From NCBI RefSeq assembly GCF_024586915.1, contig NZ_JANBVS010000002.1:248001-312000 (forward strand): 64,000 bases of DNA. Reading direction: 5' to 3'. This document shows positions 16,384 to 25,429 of the stretch, one piece after another. Numbering within the stretch: position 1 is the first letter of the stretch; each line of letters begins with the position of its first letter. Source of the stretch: Bradyrhizobium sp. SRS-191 (GTDB taxonomy: Bacteria; Pseudomonadota; Alphaproteobacteria; Rhizobiales; Xanthobacteraceae). The notes under the pieces were generated by a model that searched no databases, had not been told where the DNA came from, and saw only the letters and a program-made list of their open reading frames with translations. The position numbers were made by a program, and so were the translations under genes.

Positions 16384-16869
16384 TCACCGCCGCGCCAGCT
16401 CCAGGTCGACGCCCTTGATGTCCGTCCCCGCGGGCCGGATCGACACCGTCTGCCGCTTGCCGCTGGTGGTCAGCGCCAGTCCGGCGGAGAACGTCTGGCC
16501 GCGCGCCTGGGCCTCGATGCGGTTGCCAACGGCGCGGCCCTCGATCGTGCCGGACGCGTTGTGGCTCGACTCCGTCCATTGTCCCGAGATTTCGCCGCCG
16601 CGATAGGCGACGTCGCTGGAGAGGTCGATATTGTAGCTGTCGCTGGCGCAGCGGATGTTGAGCCGCAGCTGCTCGCCGGCGCCGCCGACGTCATAAGCGG
16701 CGCGACAGCGCAGCCGCTCCTGGTTGCCGTCGGACAGGTTGATCACGCCGCCGCCCGTCCAGGCGCCCTCCAGCGCGCGAAACGGCGAGGCGGGCGCGCC
16801 ATGGGCTGCGCTCCCCAATGCGAGGGCGGTGAGCAAAGTGGGAATTGCAAGGCGAGAGGCGCGCATCAT
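16384..16869 (-). CDS. exported hypothetical protein
   Basis: About 161 residues. A signal peptide ends near 'SAAHGAPA'. A small beta-rich domain follows, beginning 'LEGAWTGGGVINLSDGNQERLRC', of which LEGAWTGGG and RLRCRAAYD are the best marks. Two Cys residues (RLRC and NIRC) could form a disulphide. It looks like a compact lipocalin-like or avidin-like beta-barrel by pattern (Trp near the start, alternating strands), but I do not recognise a named family. The ATG at 16869 has GGAG upstream; an earlier ATG at 16884 is possible. Confidence 0.65.
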   Translation of the reverse strand: MMRASRLAIPTLLTALALGSAAHGAPASPFRALEGAWTGGGVINLSDGNQERLRCRAAYDVGGAGEQLRLNIRCASDSYNIDLSSDVAYRGGEISGQWTESSHNASGTIEGRAVGNRIEAQARGQTFSAGLALTTSGKRQTVSIRPAGTDIKGVDLELARR

Positions 16870-16968
16870 CGGGCTCCGTTTCATCGTCGAAAAGCGAGCG
16901 ACAACGCAGGAACACCGGATACGTTCGATCCGTCACCTCAAAAATTGATCCAAATCGTTCTATTTTGG

Positions 16969-18057
16969 TCACGAGAGCTTGAACAGCGTACGCAGAAAGT
17001 CTGTCACTGCCTGGCGCGCGGCTTCCGCGGTGGCCGAGTTGCCGCCGACATGCGGATCGAGCTCGACGCAGGCGTCCTGATAGGTGAAGGGTTGCTGCGT
17101 CTCGGCATTCATCAGCATGCCGCCGTCGGCTTCGACGATGCGGCAGTTGCGCACGGTCTGTGCCTTCGGAGCGAGAGCGAGCATGTTGGCGCCGAGCAGG
17201 CCGAGATCGAAGCCATGCGGTGAATCCGGATATTCGGTCAGCTCGACGTCGCGCCCCGCAGCCTTGAGTCGCTCGACATAGGCCTTGCAGGTCCGCACCG
17301 GGTTGTAGTCATCAGGCCCGCCATGAAAGATCCGGATCGGCCGCGCCACAACATCGGTGTCGTCGCGATAGGTCGTGGAGCAATCCGGATAGAACGGGAT
17401 GTAGGCGGTGAATTGCAGCCCGGAGGTGTTCCAGCGCTTGTGGAAACGCGCCAGGCTGGCATAGAGGGCAGCCTGCCCACCGCGCGAGAAACCCATCAGC
17501 GCGATGCGCTCGGGATCGACGCGCGGATGCTTCGCCAGCACGTCGAGCGAATGATAGATGTCCATGATGAAATTGAGCCGGCCGAGCAGCGCCTGATTGG
17601 TGCTGGTGGCGGTGATGCCGCGCCCGGTGAAGCCGTCGATCACGAAGGTCGAGATGCCCATGGCGTTGAAGGTGCGGCTCCAGGCCGCGATGTTGGCGCC
17701 GACGCCGCCAGAGCCATGCATCAGCACGACCACCGGCAGCCGGCCGCTGCCCTGCGCCACGCGCAGCTCGCCAGCCACCGTGACCGGCTTGCCGCCGTCG
17801 TCGCCGGCGAGGAACTGCCGGTCGGACAGCGTGAGCGAAGGGATCGGATACATCTCGACCCGGGCCGGCACGTCCTTGGTGATGCCCTGGGCGTGAGCGC
17901 TGCCGGTTAACACGACACCGACCACCGCAAGCAGTGCCGCAACGGCCCGAGCGATCGCGCGCGGCCGTCGTTCAGCGGCGGAGGGTCTTGCGGGCGCGAG
18001 ACCGACGTTCCTGCGCGTGGCACACACCGCCGGTGCGGCACCGATGCGTTGCTCCAT
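16969..18057 (-). CDS. exported dienelactone hydrolase-like alpha/beta hydrolase
   Basis: 362 residues. A long n-region precedes a hydrophobic signal helix (about 36-54, ending GSAHAQG). The hydrolase domain has 'VVLMHGSGGVG', nucleophile elbow 'GFSRGGQAALYA', acid region 'HGGPDDYNP' and catalytic His in 'YPDSPHGFD'. The dienelactone-hydrolase family normally uses Cys; here the nucleophile is Ser. Probably periplasmic; substrate unknown. The start is well supported by AGGAGG eight bases upstream. Confidence 0.85.
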   Translation of the reverse strand: MEQRIGAAPAVCATRRNVGLAPARPSAAERRPRAIARAVAALLAVVGVVLTGSAHAQGITKDVPARVEMYPIPSLTLSDRQFLAGDDGGKPVTVAGELRVAQGSGRLPVVVLMHGSGGVGANIAAWSRTFNAMGISTFVIDGFTGRGITATSTNQALLGRLNFIMDIYHSLDVLAKHPRVDPERIALMGFSRGGQAALYASLARFHKRWNTSGLQFTAYIPFYPDCSTTYRDDTDVVARPIRIFHGGPDDYNPVRTCKAYVERLKAAGRDVELTEYPDSPHGFDLGLLGANMLALAPKAQTVRNCRIVEADGGMLMNAETQQPFTYQDACVELDPHVGGNSATAEAARQAVTDFLRTLFKLS

Positions 18058-18231
18058 GGCCGTCCTCCTGGCTGCGTCTTGTCTCGCAGCTCATGACACG
18101 AGTAGAACGACGCCGCCGGACCATGTCAAACCTTGGCGCGCTGGGAGGATACGGACGGCAGTGGAGAACGTGCTCGACGGCTTGCAGCCTGCTGCGCCGC
18201 GGCAGGTGCACGATAGCTGGAAGACGTTCGC

Positions 18232-18789
18232 ATGAAAAAGCTCTCACTGATGGTGGACGGAGTCGCGCTCGAGCAATCATCGCCGGCCGTTTTCGAACGG
18301 AGCAGGAGTTCGAGCGGCGCGCTACGGATCGTTCTCAGCGTGCCGAACGACCAGGCCGATCTGTTGCAGCGGCTCACCGCGTCGCTTCCGCCACCGTTCT
18401 TCGTGCTCTATGTCCTGCATACGCCCCGCGGCGAAGCCGAGCCGGGACGTTATCAGAGCCCAGAGCTTGCGCGGGATCAGCTCGACGCTCTCTTGAGCAA
18501 GTACCGGGAGTTCTTGTCCAGCGATGGACGCCATGACATCTGGATTCATTCGCCTCGATCGGGTCAGACCGTCGTCTGGGATCGGCACAATCAGTTGTTT
18601 GCCGAAGGTGAGCCGCTCGACATATTCAGGGAAGTCCTTTTGGCGTCTGGCTTCAGCGAAGGTTCTGTGGAACCCCTCGGCGCGCACGCGCACTACTATC
18701 GCGCCGAATTCGATGTCGACGCGGCGGGCTTGCTGACGGAATTGGATTGGCACCGAACACCGCTGCGTCCGGAAGACGAGCGATCGTGA
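18232..18789 (+). CDS. hypothetical protein
   Basis: 185 residues, not recognised, no signal or membrane helix. 'PPFFVLYVLHTPRG' and 'YREFLSSDGRHDIWIHSPRSG' suggest alternating strands and helices, and 'HAHYYRAEFDVDAAGLLTEL' ends the domain. Codon use is a little less GC-biased than the neighbours. It stands alone at the edge of a gene-poor stretch. Small soluble acidic proteins of this look are sometimes immunity proteins, but nothing here proves that. Confidence 0.55.
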   Translation: MKKLSLMVDGVALEQSSPAVFERSRSSSGALRIVLSVPNDQADLLQRLTASLPPPFFVLYVLHTPRGEAEPGRYQSPELARDQLDALLSKYREFLSSDGRHDIWIHSPRSGQTVVWDRHNQLFAEGEPLDIFREVLLASGFSEGSVEPLGAHAHYYRAEFDVDAAGLLTELDWHRTPLRPEDERS

Positions 18790-19966
18790 AGATGGTCGTG
18801 TGCCGCTGAGCTCGAAGTTATCAGCGCCCCCCGTCTTCTGATCAGGAAGTGCCGCCGTGCACCCCGCACGACGGGCATTCCCCGCATGATGCGCATGCAC
18901 GATTTGCCCGTCGTGCCAGTTTGTCGCGGACGCATCCCTTGTCACGTCGGGCAAATCACCTTCACATTCTCGCGCATCCCGGTTCGCTGAAGAGGGACGT
19001 TTCGCGATCGTCACGAACGTCGAGCCGGAGATGCGATGGGCGCGTCGCTCTGCAGCCTGGTGTCGCCATCGGGCCGACGAACGGAGTGATGCGACGGTGA
19101 AATCGTGTGGTCCTGGCATCTCGGTGCGGATGCCAAGCGGGCGGTGATGATGATCCGCTCGCGACGGGGGCAAGACAGCCGATCCCCGGGGAGAGCTCGT
19201 ATAATCCGTCAAACCGTCGCGCAGGGAAGGCCGGATATTGGGCTGAACCTGTGGTTCTGCCGCGTGCTTATTTGCTGCACGCGGACCGCGGGTGTCAGTC
19301 GATACCCGGTCTTCCCTGCGCCTCTTCTCCGAAGGAGAGGTCCCTGCTGACAAAACTCGGGCGTCAGGTGCCGCGAGACTGCTCAGTCGCGTCTGATGGT
19401 CGGCAAGTCGAAATCCTCGGCTTGCGGGAGGTGACGAGGTTCGGCGGTGCGGGCGTCGGGTCGGTGCCATCGCACCCCGCTGCCGGATAGTAAAAGATCC
19501 GTGATCTGCTCCGCCGAACTTCGATGCGTCATGTATCCGAAAACGCATAGGTTGCAGTCCATCCTTCCGGAAGGTGTTTCGGAAACCGATGAAGGCAGCG
19601 CCCGGAAAAAAGTGATCGAATGCCAGCCGGATACTGATCTGCACCCGTCGTGCCGTCGTTCAATCGTTACGGGCACGTGCTTTGTTCTGGAGGAAGAGGC
19701 GCGACAAAGTGCGCGGGCTGTCCCGCTCCATCGCGGTCCAGAGTCAGGCGTCATTGTCGCAGGTACGTCTTTGTTGAGGAAAGCAGCTGGCCGGGAGCTA
19801 TCAAGTCACCTATGTAACCGCCGCACGAAAATTCGTCAGCTCGCGACCGTGGTATACGGCGCGCCACGTTGTGAGCGACGACCTGGATGGCAGGGGGCCT
19901 GGCGGTTGTTCGCTCTGGTCGACCTGACAACCATCAGGGAGCTGAGCGCGCTGTCGACGTTATTAG
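18790..19966. other. gene-poor stretch, about 1.2 kb
   Basis: No frame here has a family match or a convincing start, and base composition is more even than in the genes around. It contains an inverted repeat (gatttgcccg 18901-18910 / cgggcaaatc 18948-18957) resembling repeats seen between rhizobial genes. Otherwise I see only degenerate sequence. It may be decayed insertion or integrated DNA. The promoter of the following RND operon must lie near its right end, but no clear box is visible. Confidence 0.5.
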
Positions 19967-21157
19967 ATGGGCTTCATGTTAAGAGAGCAGTTGATCCGTT
20001 CCGTTGGTGCCGCGTTCTGCGCTGTGTCTGTCATCACGCTTGCGGGTTGCAGCGACCAAGGCGGCGCAGCTGCGCCGGCGGCGTCCAATGCTCCCGAGGT
20101 CGGTGTCGTCAGTCTCGTCTCCGCGCCGGTGACGTTGACGAAGGACCTGCCGGGACGCATTACCTCGATGCGGATCGCAGAGGTGCGCCCGCGCGTCAGC
20201 GGCATCGTCATCGAGCGCAGCTTTCAGCAGGGCGGCATGGTCGAAGCCGGGGCGGTGCTCTACCGCATCGATCCGGCCCCGTTCGAAGTCGAGCTGGAGA
20301 AGGCGCGCGCGGCGCTCGCCAAGGCCGAGGCTGTGCTCTATCAGGCGGACCGGCAGGAGGATCGCTTGAAGAACCTCTTGAAGGGCGAGGCGACCACCCA
20401 GGCGCAGTATGAGCTGGCGGTGGCCGCGGAGCGCCAGGCCCAGGCCGACGTCGCGGCGCAGAAGGCCGCTGTTGCTCAGGCTCAACTCAATCTTGATTGG
20501 GCGACGGTGCGGGCGCCGATCTCGGGCCGCATCGGCCGCGCGCTGGTGACCGAGGGCGCGCTGGTCAATCCGAACGAGACGACGCATCTGGCCACCATCC
20601 AGCAGCTCGATCCCGTCTATGCCGACTTCACACAGTCCGTGGACGAGTTGAATCAGCTGCGGCGCGATCTGACCGAAGGCCGCCTCAAGAGCGTGTCGCG
20701 CGAGGCCGCGCGGGTTCGTCTGCTGTTCGACGACGGCTCGATGTACAAGCATGCGGGCCGGCTGCTGTTCTCCGACGTGAGCGTTGATCCCGGTACCGCG
20801 AAGGTGACCTTGCGCGGTGAATTTCCAAACCCCGAGGGCGAGCTGCTGCCGGGCATGTATGTCCGCGTTCAGATCGAGGAGGCGATCGATGCCGACGGCA
20901 TCGTCGTGCCTGCTCAGGCCGTACAGCGAACCACGGCGGGCGGCAGCTCCGTCTACGTCGTCAACGATGAGGGGCGTGCGAACCTGCAGCCGGTGCGTCT
21001 GGGCCGTCCGCTCAATGGCGGCATGCTGATCGAGGATGGTCTCAAGCCGGGCTGGCGGGTCGTGGTCGATGGCTTCCAGAAGTTCGGGCCGGGCAGTGCG
21101 GTCACGCCGGTGCCGTGGAAGGCTGCCGGCGCCGACAAGCCGTCCGCTTCGAACTGA
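19967..21157 (+). CDS. RND efflux periplasmic adaptor (membrane fusion protein, AcrA/MexA type)
   Basis: 396 residues. An N-terminal lipobox 'ITLAGC' (Cys about residue 27) predicts a lipoprotein anchored to the inner membrane. The order is that of AcrA: beta-barrel entry 'VRPRVSGIV'-like strand (seen as EVRPRVSGIVIER), lipoyl part, a helical hairpin rich in Ala/Glu/Gln (about 100-170), second lipoyl half 'TVRAPISGRIGRALVTEG', and barrel 'LRGEFPNPEGELLPGMYVRV'. It links the inner-membrane pump to an outer-membrane channel. The next gene is the pump, 29 bases on. The start may be ATG 19967 or 19976. Confidence 0.94.
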   Translation: MGFMLREQLIRSVGAAFCAVSVITLAGCSDQGGAAAPAASNAPEVGVVSLVSAPVTLTKDLPGRITSMRIAEVRPRVSGIVIERSFQQGGMVEAGAVLYRIDPAPFEVELEKARAALAKAEAVLYQADRQEDRLKNLLKGEATTQAQYELAVAAERQAQADVAAQKAAVAQAQLNLDWATVRAPISGRIGRALVTEGALVNPNETTHLATIQQLDPVYADFTQSVDELNQLRRDLTEGRLKSVSREAARVRLLFDDGSMYKHAGRLLFSDVSVDPGTAKVTLRGEFPNPEGELLPGMYVRVQIEEAIDADGIVVPAQAVQRTTAGGSSVYVVNDEGRANLQPVRLGRPLNGGMLIEDGLKPGWRVVVDGFQKFGPGSAVTPVPWKAAGADKPSASN

Positions 21158-21186
21158 ACCCGGCCCACGGCCCGGAGACCATTTTC

Positions 21187-24100
21187 ATGTCACGCTTCTT
21201 CATCGCGCGTCCGATCTTTGCCTGGGTCGTGGCGATCTTCATCTGTCTCGGCGGCATCCTGGCGATTCCGTTCCTGCCCGTCGCGCAATATCCGATCATC
21301 GCGCCGCCCTCGATCTCGATCTCGACGTCCTATCCGGGCGCCTCGACCGAGAACCTCTATTACAGCGTCACCCGCCTCATCGAAGAGGAGCTGAATGGCG
21401 CCGCCGGGATTCTGAACTACGAGTCGACCAGTGACACCACGGGCGAGGTCGAGATCATTGCGCAGTTCAAGCCCGGCACGGACATCGAGCTCGCCGCCGT
21501 CGACGTGCAGAACCGCATCAAGCGCATCGAGCCGCGCCTGCCGGAGGCCGTGCGCAAGCAGGGCGTCGTCATTCTCGAGGCGAGCAGCGCGATCCTCCAA
21601 TTCGTCACGCTGACCTCGACCGACGGCAGCCTCGACGAGATCGGCCTCGGCGACGTTGCGACCCGCTACGTGCTGCCGGAGCTGCGCCGTGTGCCCGGTG
21701 TCGGCCGCGCCCGCTTGTTTGCGACCGAGCGCGCGATGCGGATCTGGCTCGATCCCGACAAGCTGCTCGGCCTCGGCTTGACCGCGCAGGACGTCGACGC
21801 CGCGATCGCGGCGCAGAATTCGCAAGTTGCCTCCGGCATCCTCGGCGTCCCGCCGTCGCCATCGACCCAGCGCACCCAGAACATGGTGCTGGTCAAGGGC
21901 CAGCTCGAATCGCCGGAGGAGTTCGGCAACATCGTGCTGCGGGCCAATCTCAACGGCTCCAACGTCAAGCTGTCCGACGTGGCGAAGATCGAGGTCGGCG
22001 GCCTGACCTACGCCTTCTCCTCGTGGCTCGACGGCAAGCCGGCGGCCGCCGTCGCCGTGCAACTGGCGCCGACCGGCAATGCGCTCGCGACCGCCAAGGC
22101 GGTCAAGACGCGGATGGCCGAGCTCGCGGGCTTCTTCCCGCCCGGCGTCAAATACGAGGTCTCCTACGACATCACCCCGGTCATCGCCGCCTCGGTCAAG
22201 AAGGTGCTGATGACGCTCGGCGAAGCCGTTGTGCTGGTGTTCCTGGTGATGTTCCTGTTCCTGCAGAACATCCGCTACACGCTGATCCCGACCATCGTCG
22301 TCCCGATCGCGCTGCTCGGCACCTGTGCGGTGCTGCTCAGCCTTGGCTTCTCCATCAACGTGCTGACCATGTTCGGCATGGTGCTGGCGATCGGCATCCT
22401 GGTCGACGACGCCATCGTCGTCGTCGAGAACGTCGAGCGCATCATGGCGGAGGAGGGGCTGTCGCCTGTCGAGGCGACCGTCAAGGCGATGGAGCAGATC
22501 ACCGGCGCGGTGATCGGCATCACTCTGGTGCTGATGGCGGTGTTCGTGCCGATGGCCTTCTTCCCCGGCTCGGTCGGCATCATGTACCAGCAGTTCTCGG
22601 CCTCGATGGTGGTGTCGATCGGCTTCTCCGCCTTCCTCGCCTTGTCTTTGACGCCGGCGCTGTGCGCGACCTTGCTCAAGCCGATCGAGAAGGGCCATGG
22701 CCATGCCAAGCGCGGCTTCTTCGGCTGGTTCAACCGCTGGTTCGGGCGAGTGACGGAGCGCTATACCGGTGCGACGCGCTGGGTCGTGGCGCGCGGCGGC
22801 CGGTTCATGATCATCTACGTGCTGCTGCTGGCCGGGCTCGGCTATTCGCTGTGGCGCCTGCCGGGCGGCTTCCTGCCGGTCGACGACCAGGGCTTCGTGA
22901 TGGTCGACGTGCTGACGCCGGCCGACGCCAGCACCAACCGTACGCTCGACGTGATCAAGGCTGCCGAAAAGACGCTCGCCGAGACCCCCGGCATCGACAC
23001 GGTGTCGTTCATCTCCGGCTTCAGCTTCTACGGCCAGGGCTCGAACACGGCGCAGGCTTTCGTCACCTTGAAGGACTGGTCGGAGCGTGGCCGCAACGAG
23101 AGCGCGGATGCCTTGATCGCGCGTCTCAATCCGGAGCTGGCGAAGATCCGCGACGGCGAGGTGTCGGTGCTGGCGCCGCCGCCGATCGACAATCTCGGCA
23201 ACACCTCGGGCTTCAGCTTCCGCCTGCAGGACCGTTCGCAGCGGGGCTATGACGCGCTGATGGCGGCGAAGGACCAGCTGTTCGCGGCCGCCGCGACCTC
23301 GCCGGTGCTCGGCAAGCTCAGCGTCGAGGGGCTGCCGCCGGCGCCGCTGGTTCGTCTCGAGATCGACCGCGCCAAGGCGGCGGCGCTCGGCGTGACCTTT
23401 GCGGCGATCAACGGCGCGCTGTCGACCAGCCTCGGCTCGAACTACATCAACGACTTCCTGAACCTCGGCCGCATGCAGCGTGTCGTGGTCCAGGCCAACG
23501 ACGACAAGCGGACGAAGCCCGAGCATCTGCTGACCTACAGCGTGCGCAACAGTGCCGGCGAGATGGTGCCGTTCTCGTCATTCGCTCGCATCGCCTGGTC
23601 CGTGGGGCCCACCCAGGTCGTCGGCTTCGACGGCTATCCGTCCGTGCGCATCACCGGCAACCCGAAGCCGGGTTACACCTCGGGCGACGCAATCGCGGAG
23701 ATGGAGCGGCTGATGGGCACTCTGCCGAAGGGCTTCGGCTACGCCTGGACCGGCCAGTCGCTGCAGGAGAAGCTTGCGGGATCGCAGGCGGCGTTCCTGC
23801 TCGGCCTGTCGATCCTGTTCGTCTTCCTGTGTCTCGCCGCGCTGTACGAGAGCTGGGCGATCCCGTTCGCCGTCATGCTCGCGGTGCCGCTCGGCCTGAT
23901 CGGCTCGGTCGCCGCGGCCTGTCTGCGCGGGTTGCCCAACGACGTCTACTTCACGGTGGGCATCATCACCATCATCGGCCTGTCCGCGAAGAACGCTATT
24001 CTGATCATCGAGTTCGCCAAGGACCTGCGCGCCCGCGGCACGCCGCTGATCGAGGCGACGGTGACGGCCTGCGAGCTGCGCTTTCGGCCGATCATCATGA

Positions 24101-24327
24101 CGTCGCTGGCCTTCATCCTCGGCGTCGTGCCGCTGGTGATCGCGACCGGCGCGAGCGGCGCCAGCCAGCAGGCGCTCGGCACCGGCGTGCTCGGCGGCAT
24201 GATCACGGCCACCTTCCTGGCGGTGTTCTGGGTGCCGGTGTTCTTCGTCATGGTGATCCGCTTCTTCACGCGCGACAAGGCGGCGGTCTCTGCGACCAAA
24301 GAGGAGGTGCCATCGGCGGCGCATTGA
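21187..24327 (+). CDS. RND efflux pump, HAE-1 family (AcrB/MexB type)
   Basis: 1046 residues, full length for the family. 'MSRFFIARPIFAWVVAIF' is the canonical HAE-1 N-terminus. The proton-relay Asp pair lies in 'GILVDDAIVVVENVER' (helix 4), and the porter-domain sequence 'GPTQVVGFDGYPSVRI'-like region and 12 membrane helices follow the AcrB plan. Substrates are usually lipophilic antibiotics, dyes or detergents. No outer-membrane channel gene follows, so it must share one. No TetR regulator is adjacent. Frame continues 24 codons upstream, but the start at 21187 is the one that fits. Confidence 0.95.
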   Translation: MSRFFIARPIFAWVVAIFICLGGILAIPFLPVAQYPIIAPPSISISTSYPGASTENLYYSVTRLIEEELNGAAGILNYESTSDTTGEVEIIAQFKPGTDIELAAVDVQNRIKRIEPRLPEAVRKQGVVILEASSAILQFVTLTSTDGSLDEIGLGDVATRYVLPELRRVPGVGRARLFATERAMRIWLDPDKLLGLGLTAQDVDAAIAAQNSQVASGILGVPPSPSTQRTQNMVLVKGQLESPEEFGNIVLRANLNGSNVKLSDVAKIEVGGLTYAFSSWLDGKPAAAVAVQLAPTGNALATAKAVKTRMAELAGFFPPGVKYEVSYDITPVIAASVKKVLMTLGEAVVLVFLVMFLFLQNIRYTLIPTIVVPIALLGTCAVLLSLGFSINVLTMFGMVLAIGILVDDAIVVVENVERIMAEEGLSPVEATVKAMEQITGAVIGITLVLMAVFVPMAFFPGSVGIMYQQFSASMVVSIGFSAFLALSLTPALCATLLKPIEKGHGHAKRGFFGWFNRWFGRVTERYTGATRWVVARGGRFMIIYVLLLAGLGYSLWRLPGGFLPVDDQGFVMVDVLTPADASTNRTLDVIKAAEKTLAETPGIDTVSFISGFSFYGQGSNTAQAFVTLKDWSERGRNESADALIARLNPELAKIRDGEVSVLAPPPIDNLGNTSGFSFRLQDRSQRGYDALMAAKDQLFAAAATSPVLGKLSVEGLPPAPLVRLEIDRAKAAALGVTFAAINGALSTSLGSNYINDFLNLGRMQRVVVQANDDKRTKPEHLLTYSVRNSAGEMVPFSSFARIAWSVGPTQVVGFDGYPSVRITGNPKPGYTSGDAIAEMERLMGTLPKGFGYAWTGQSLQEKLAGSQAAFLLGLSILFVFLCLAALYESWAIPFAVMLAVPLGLIGSVAAACLRGLPNDVYFTVGIITIIGLSAKNAILIIEFAKDLRARGTPLIEATVTACELRFRPIIMTSLAFILGVVPLVIATGASGASQQALGTGVLGGMITATFLAVFWVPVFFVMVIRFFTRDKAAVSATKEEVPSAAH

Positions 24328-24345
24328 GGGCCTGGCCTGCACGAT

Positions 24346-24375
24346 GCCGAGACGCCGGTTCTTGCCCGTCTCGGC
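24346..24375. terminator. stem-loop after the RND operon (first of two)
   Basis: Nine perfect pairs (gccgagacg / cgtctcggc) around a 12-base loop, 19 bases after the pump stop. No T-run follows. Confidence 0.5.
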
Positions 24376-24389
24376 TCGTGGTATCCTCT

Positions 24390-24419
24390 CCATGAACACG
24401 CCTCTCGGCGTGTTCATGG
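24390..24419. terminator. strong stem-loop after the RND operon (second of two)
   Basis: Thirteen perfect pairs (ccatgaacacgcc / ggcgtgttcatgg) around the tetraloop tctc. It is the strongest terminator-like structure between the pump and the formyltransferase gene, though again without a T-run. Confidence 0.65.
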
Positions 24420-24520
24420 TCCGGTTTGCGGTGCCCCTTGGCTTTTGACCCTCAGGGAACGAGAGCAGCGAAGAAAGGGCTGAGGAGCTGTCATGGTCGG
24501 CATTCGGGGGCAGTGACGCA

Positions 24521-25429
24521 GTGGCCGCAACGCGGATCGCCATTCTCGGCAGTTCAATGCCGAGCTTCGAACTTGCTGATGCTCTCATGGCCGATGGCTG
24601 CGAAGTCTGCGCGATCGTGCCGCCGCGCGGCGGGCTCGGTCGCGGAGTCGAACGGCGTGCTGCTGCGCGCCGGTTGCCGGTGTGCGATGTCGGACCGTCG
24701 ATCAATGATCCGCATACGATCGAGCGGCTGCGGCTGCTGCGCGCCGACCTCTACGTGAATTGGGGGCATCCCGAGCGATTTTCGCAGGATGTGCTGGAAT
24801 TGCCGCGGCTCGGCGTTCTCAATCTGCATCCCGGCGAGATCCCGGGCGCACGCGGCCTCGAGCCGGTGTTCGCAGCCATCGTTGAGGGTTGGCCGGCGAT
24901 CACCCAGACGGCCCATCTGATGAGCGCCGCCTTCGACGATGGCCCGATCATCCGCACCCGCCGCATCGCGATCGATGATGAGCCGTATCGGGATGTGGTC
25001 GAGGAGCGGCTGCGTGAGGGGGCCGTCGGCTTCTATCGCGAGGCGGTGCTGGCCGTGCTGGCCGGCGAGCGCGGCGCGCCGGGGACGGGGCCGCGGCGCT
25101 ATTTCGGGAAGCTGAAGCCGGATGATGACGTGCTGCGCTGGACCGAGCCGCGCGAAGCCGTGCTGCGGCGGCTGCGTGCGCTCAGTCCGTTCAAGCCCGC
25201 ACGCAGCTTCATCGCCGGTCACAGTGAGCCGCTGCTGATCTGGCGCGCGGAGGCGAGTGATATCGCCGCTGAACCCGCGTCGGCCGGACAGGTGATCGCG
25301 GCCGGTGACGATGAGCTGTTGGTGGCGGCTGCGGATGGGCTTGTCCGCATCACGGCATATGAGCGCCCGCCGGCGCTGCCGTTGGTCAAGCTGGTCGGCG
25401 CGGAGCTGACGGGTGATCAGCCGCGATGA
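24521..25429 (+). CDS. formyltransferase family protein (Fmt/sugar formyltransferase-like)
   Basis: 302 residues. N-terminal formyl-THF hydrolase/transferase fold with the catalytic trio: Asn and His in 'LNLHPGEIPGARG' and Asp in 'FDDGPIIRT'. The C-terminal part resembles the Fmt C-domain. It would use 10-formyl-THF to formylate an amine. Start is GTG. It is not the tRNA formyltransferase by context. Its 3' end overlaps the last gene of the NRPS/PKS operon by 13 bases on the opposite strand. It could modify the amino end of a peptide or an amino sugar; nothing in the sequence decides. Confidence 0.78.
   Translation: MAATRIAILGSSMPSFELADALMADGCEVCAIVPPRGGLGRGVERRAAARRLPVCDVGPSINDPHTIERLRLLRADLYVNWGHPERFSQDVLELPRLGVLNLHPGEIPGARGLEPVFAAIVEGWPAITQTAHLMSAAFDDGPIIRTRRIAIDDEPYRDVVEERLREGAVGFYREAVLAVLAGERGAPGTGPRRYFGKLKPDDDVLRWTEPREAVLRRLRALSPFKPARSFIAGHSEPLLIWRAEASDIAAEPASAGQVIAAGDDELLVAAADGLVRITAYERPPALPLVKLVGAELTGDQPR

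Noticed and set aside
19447..20412. Plus-strand open frame running into the RND adaptor gene
   Set aside because: No family match, poor start, and its second half is out of frame with the clear adaptor protein.
21190..23526. Long open frame on the minus strand opposite the RND pump
   Set aside because: His/Arg/Asp-rich composition with no domain; it mirrors codon bias of the real pump gene on the other strand.
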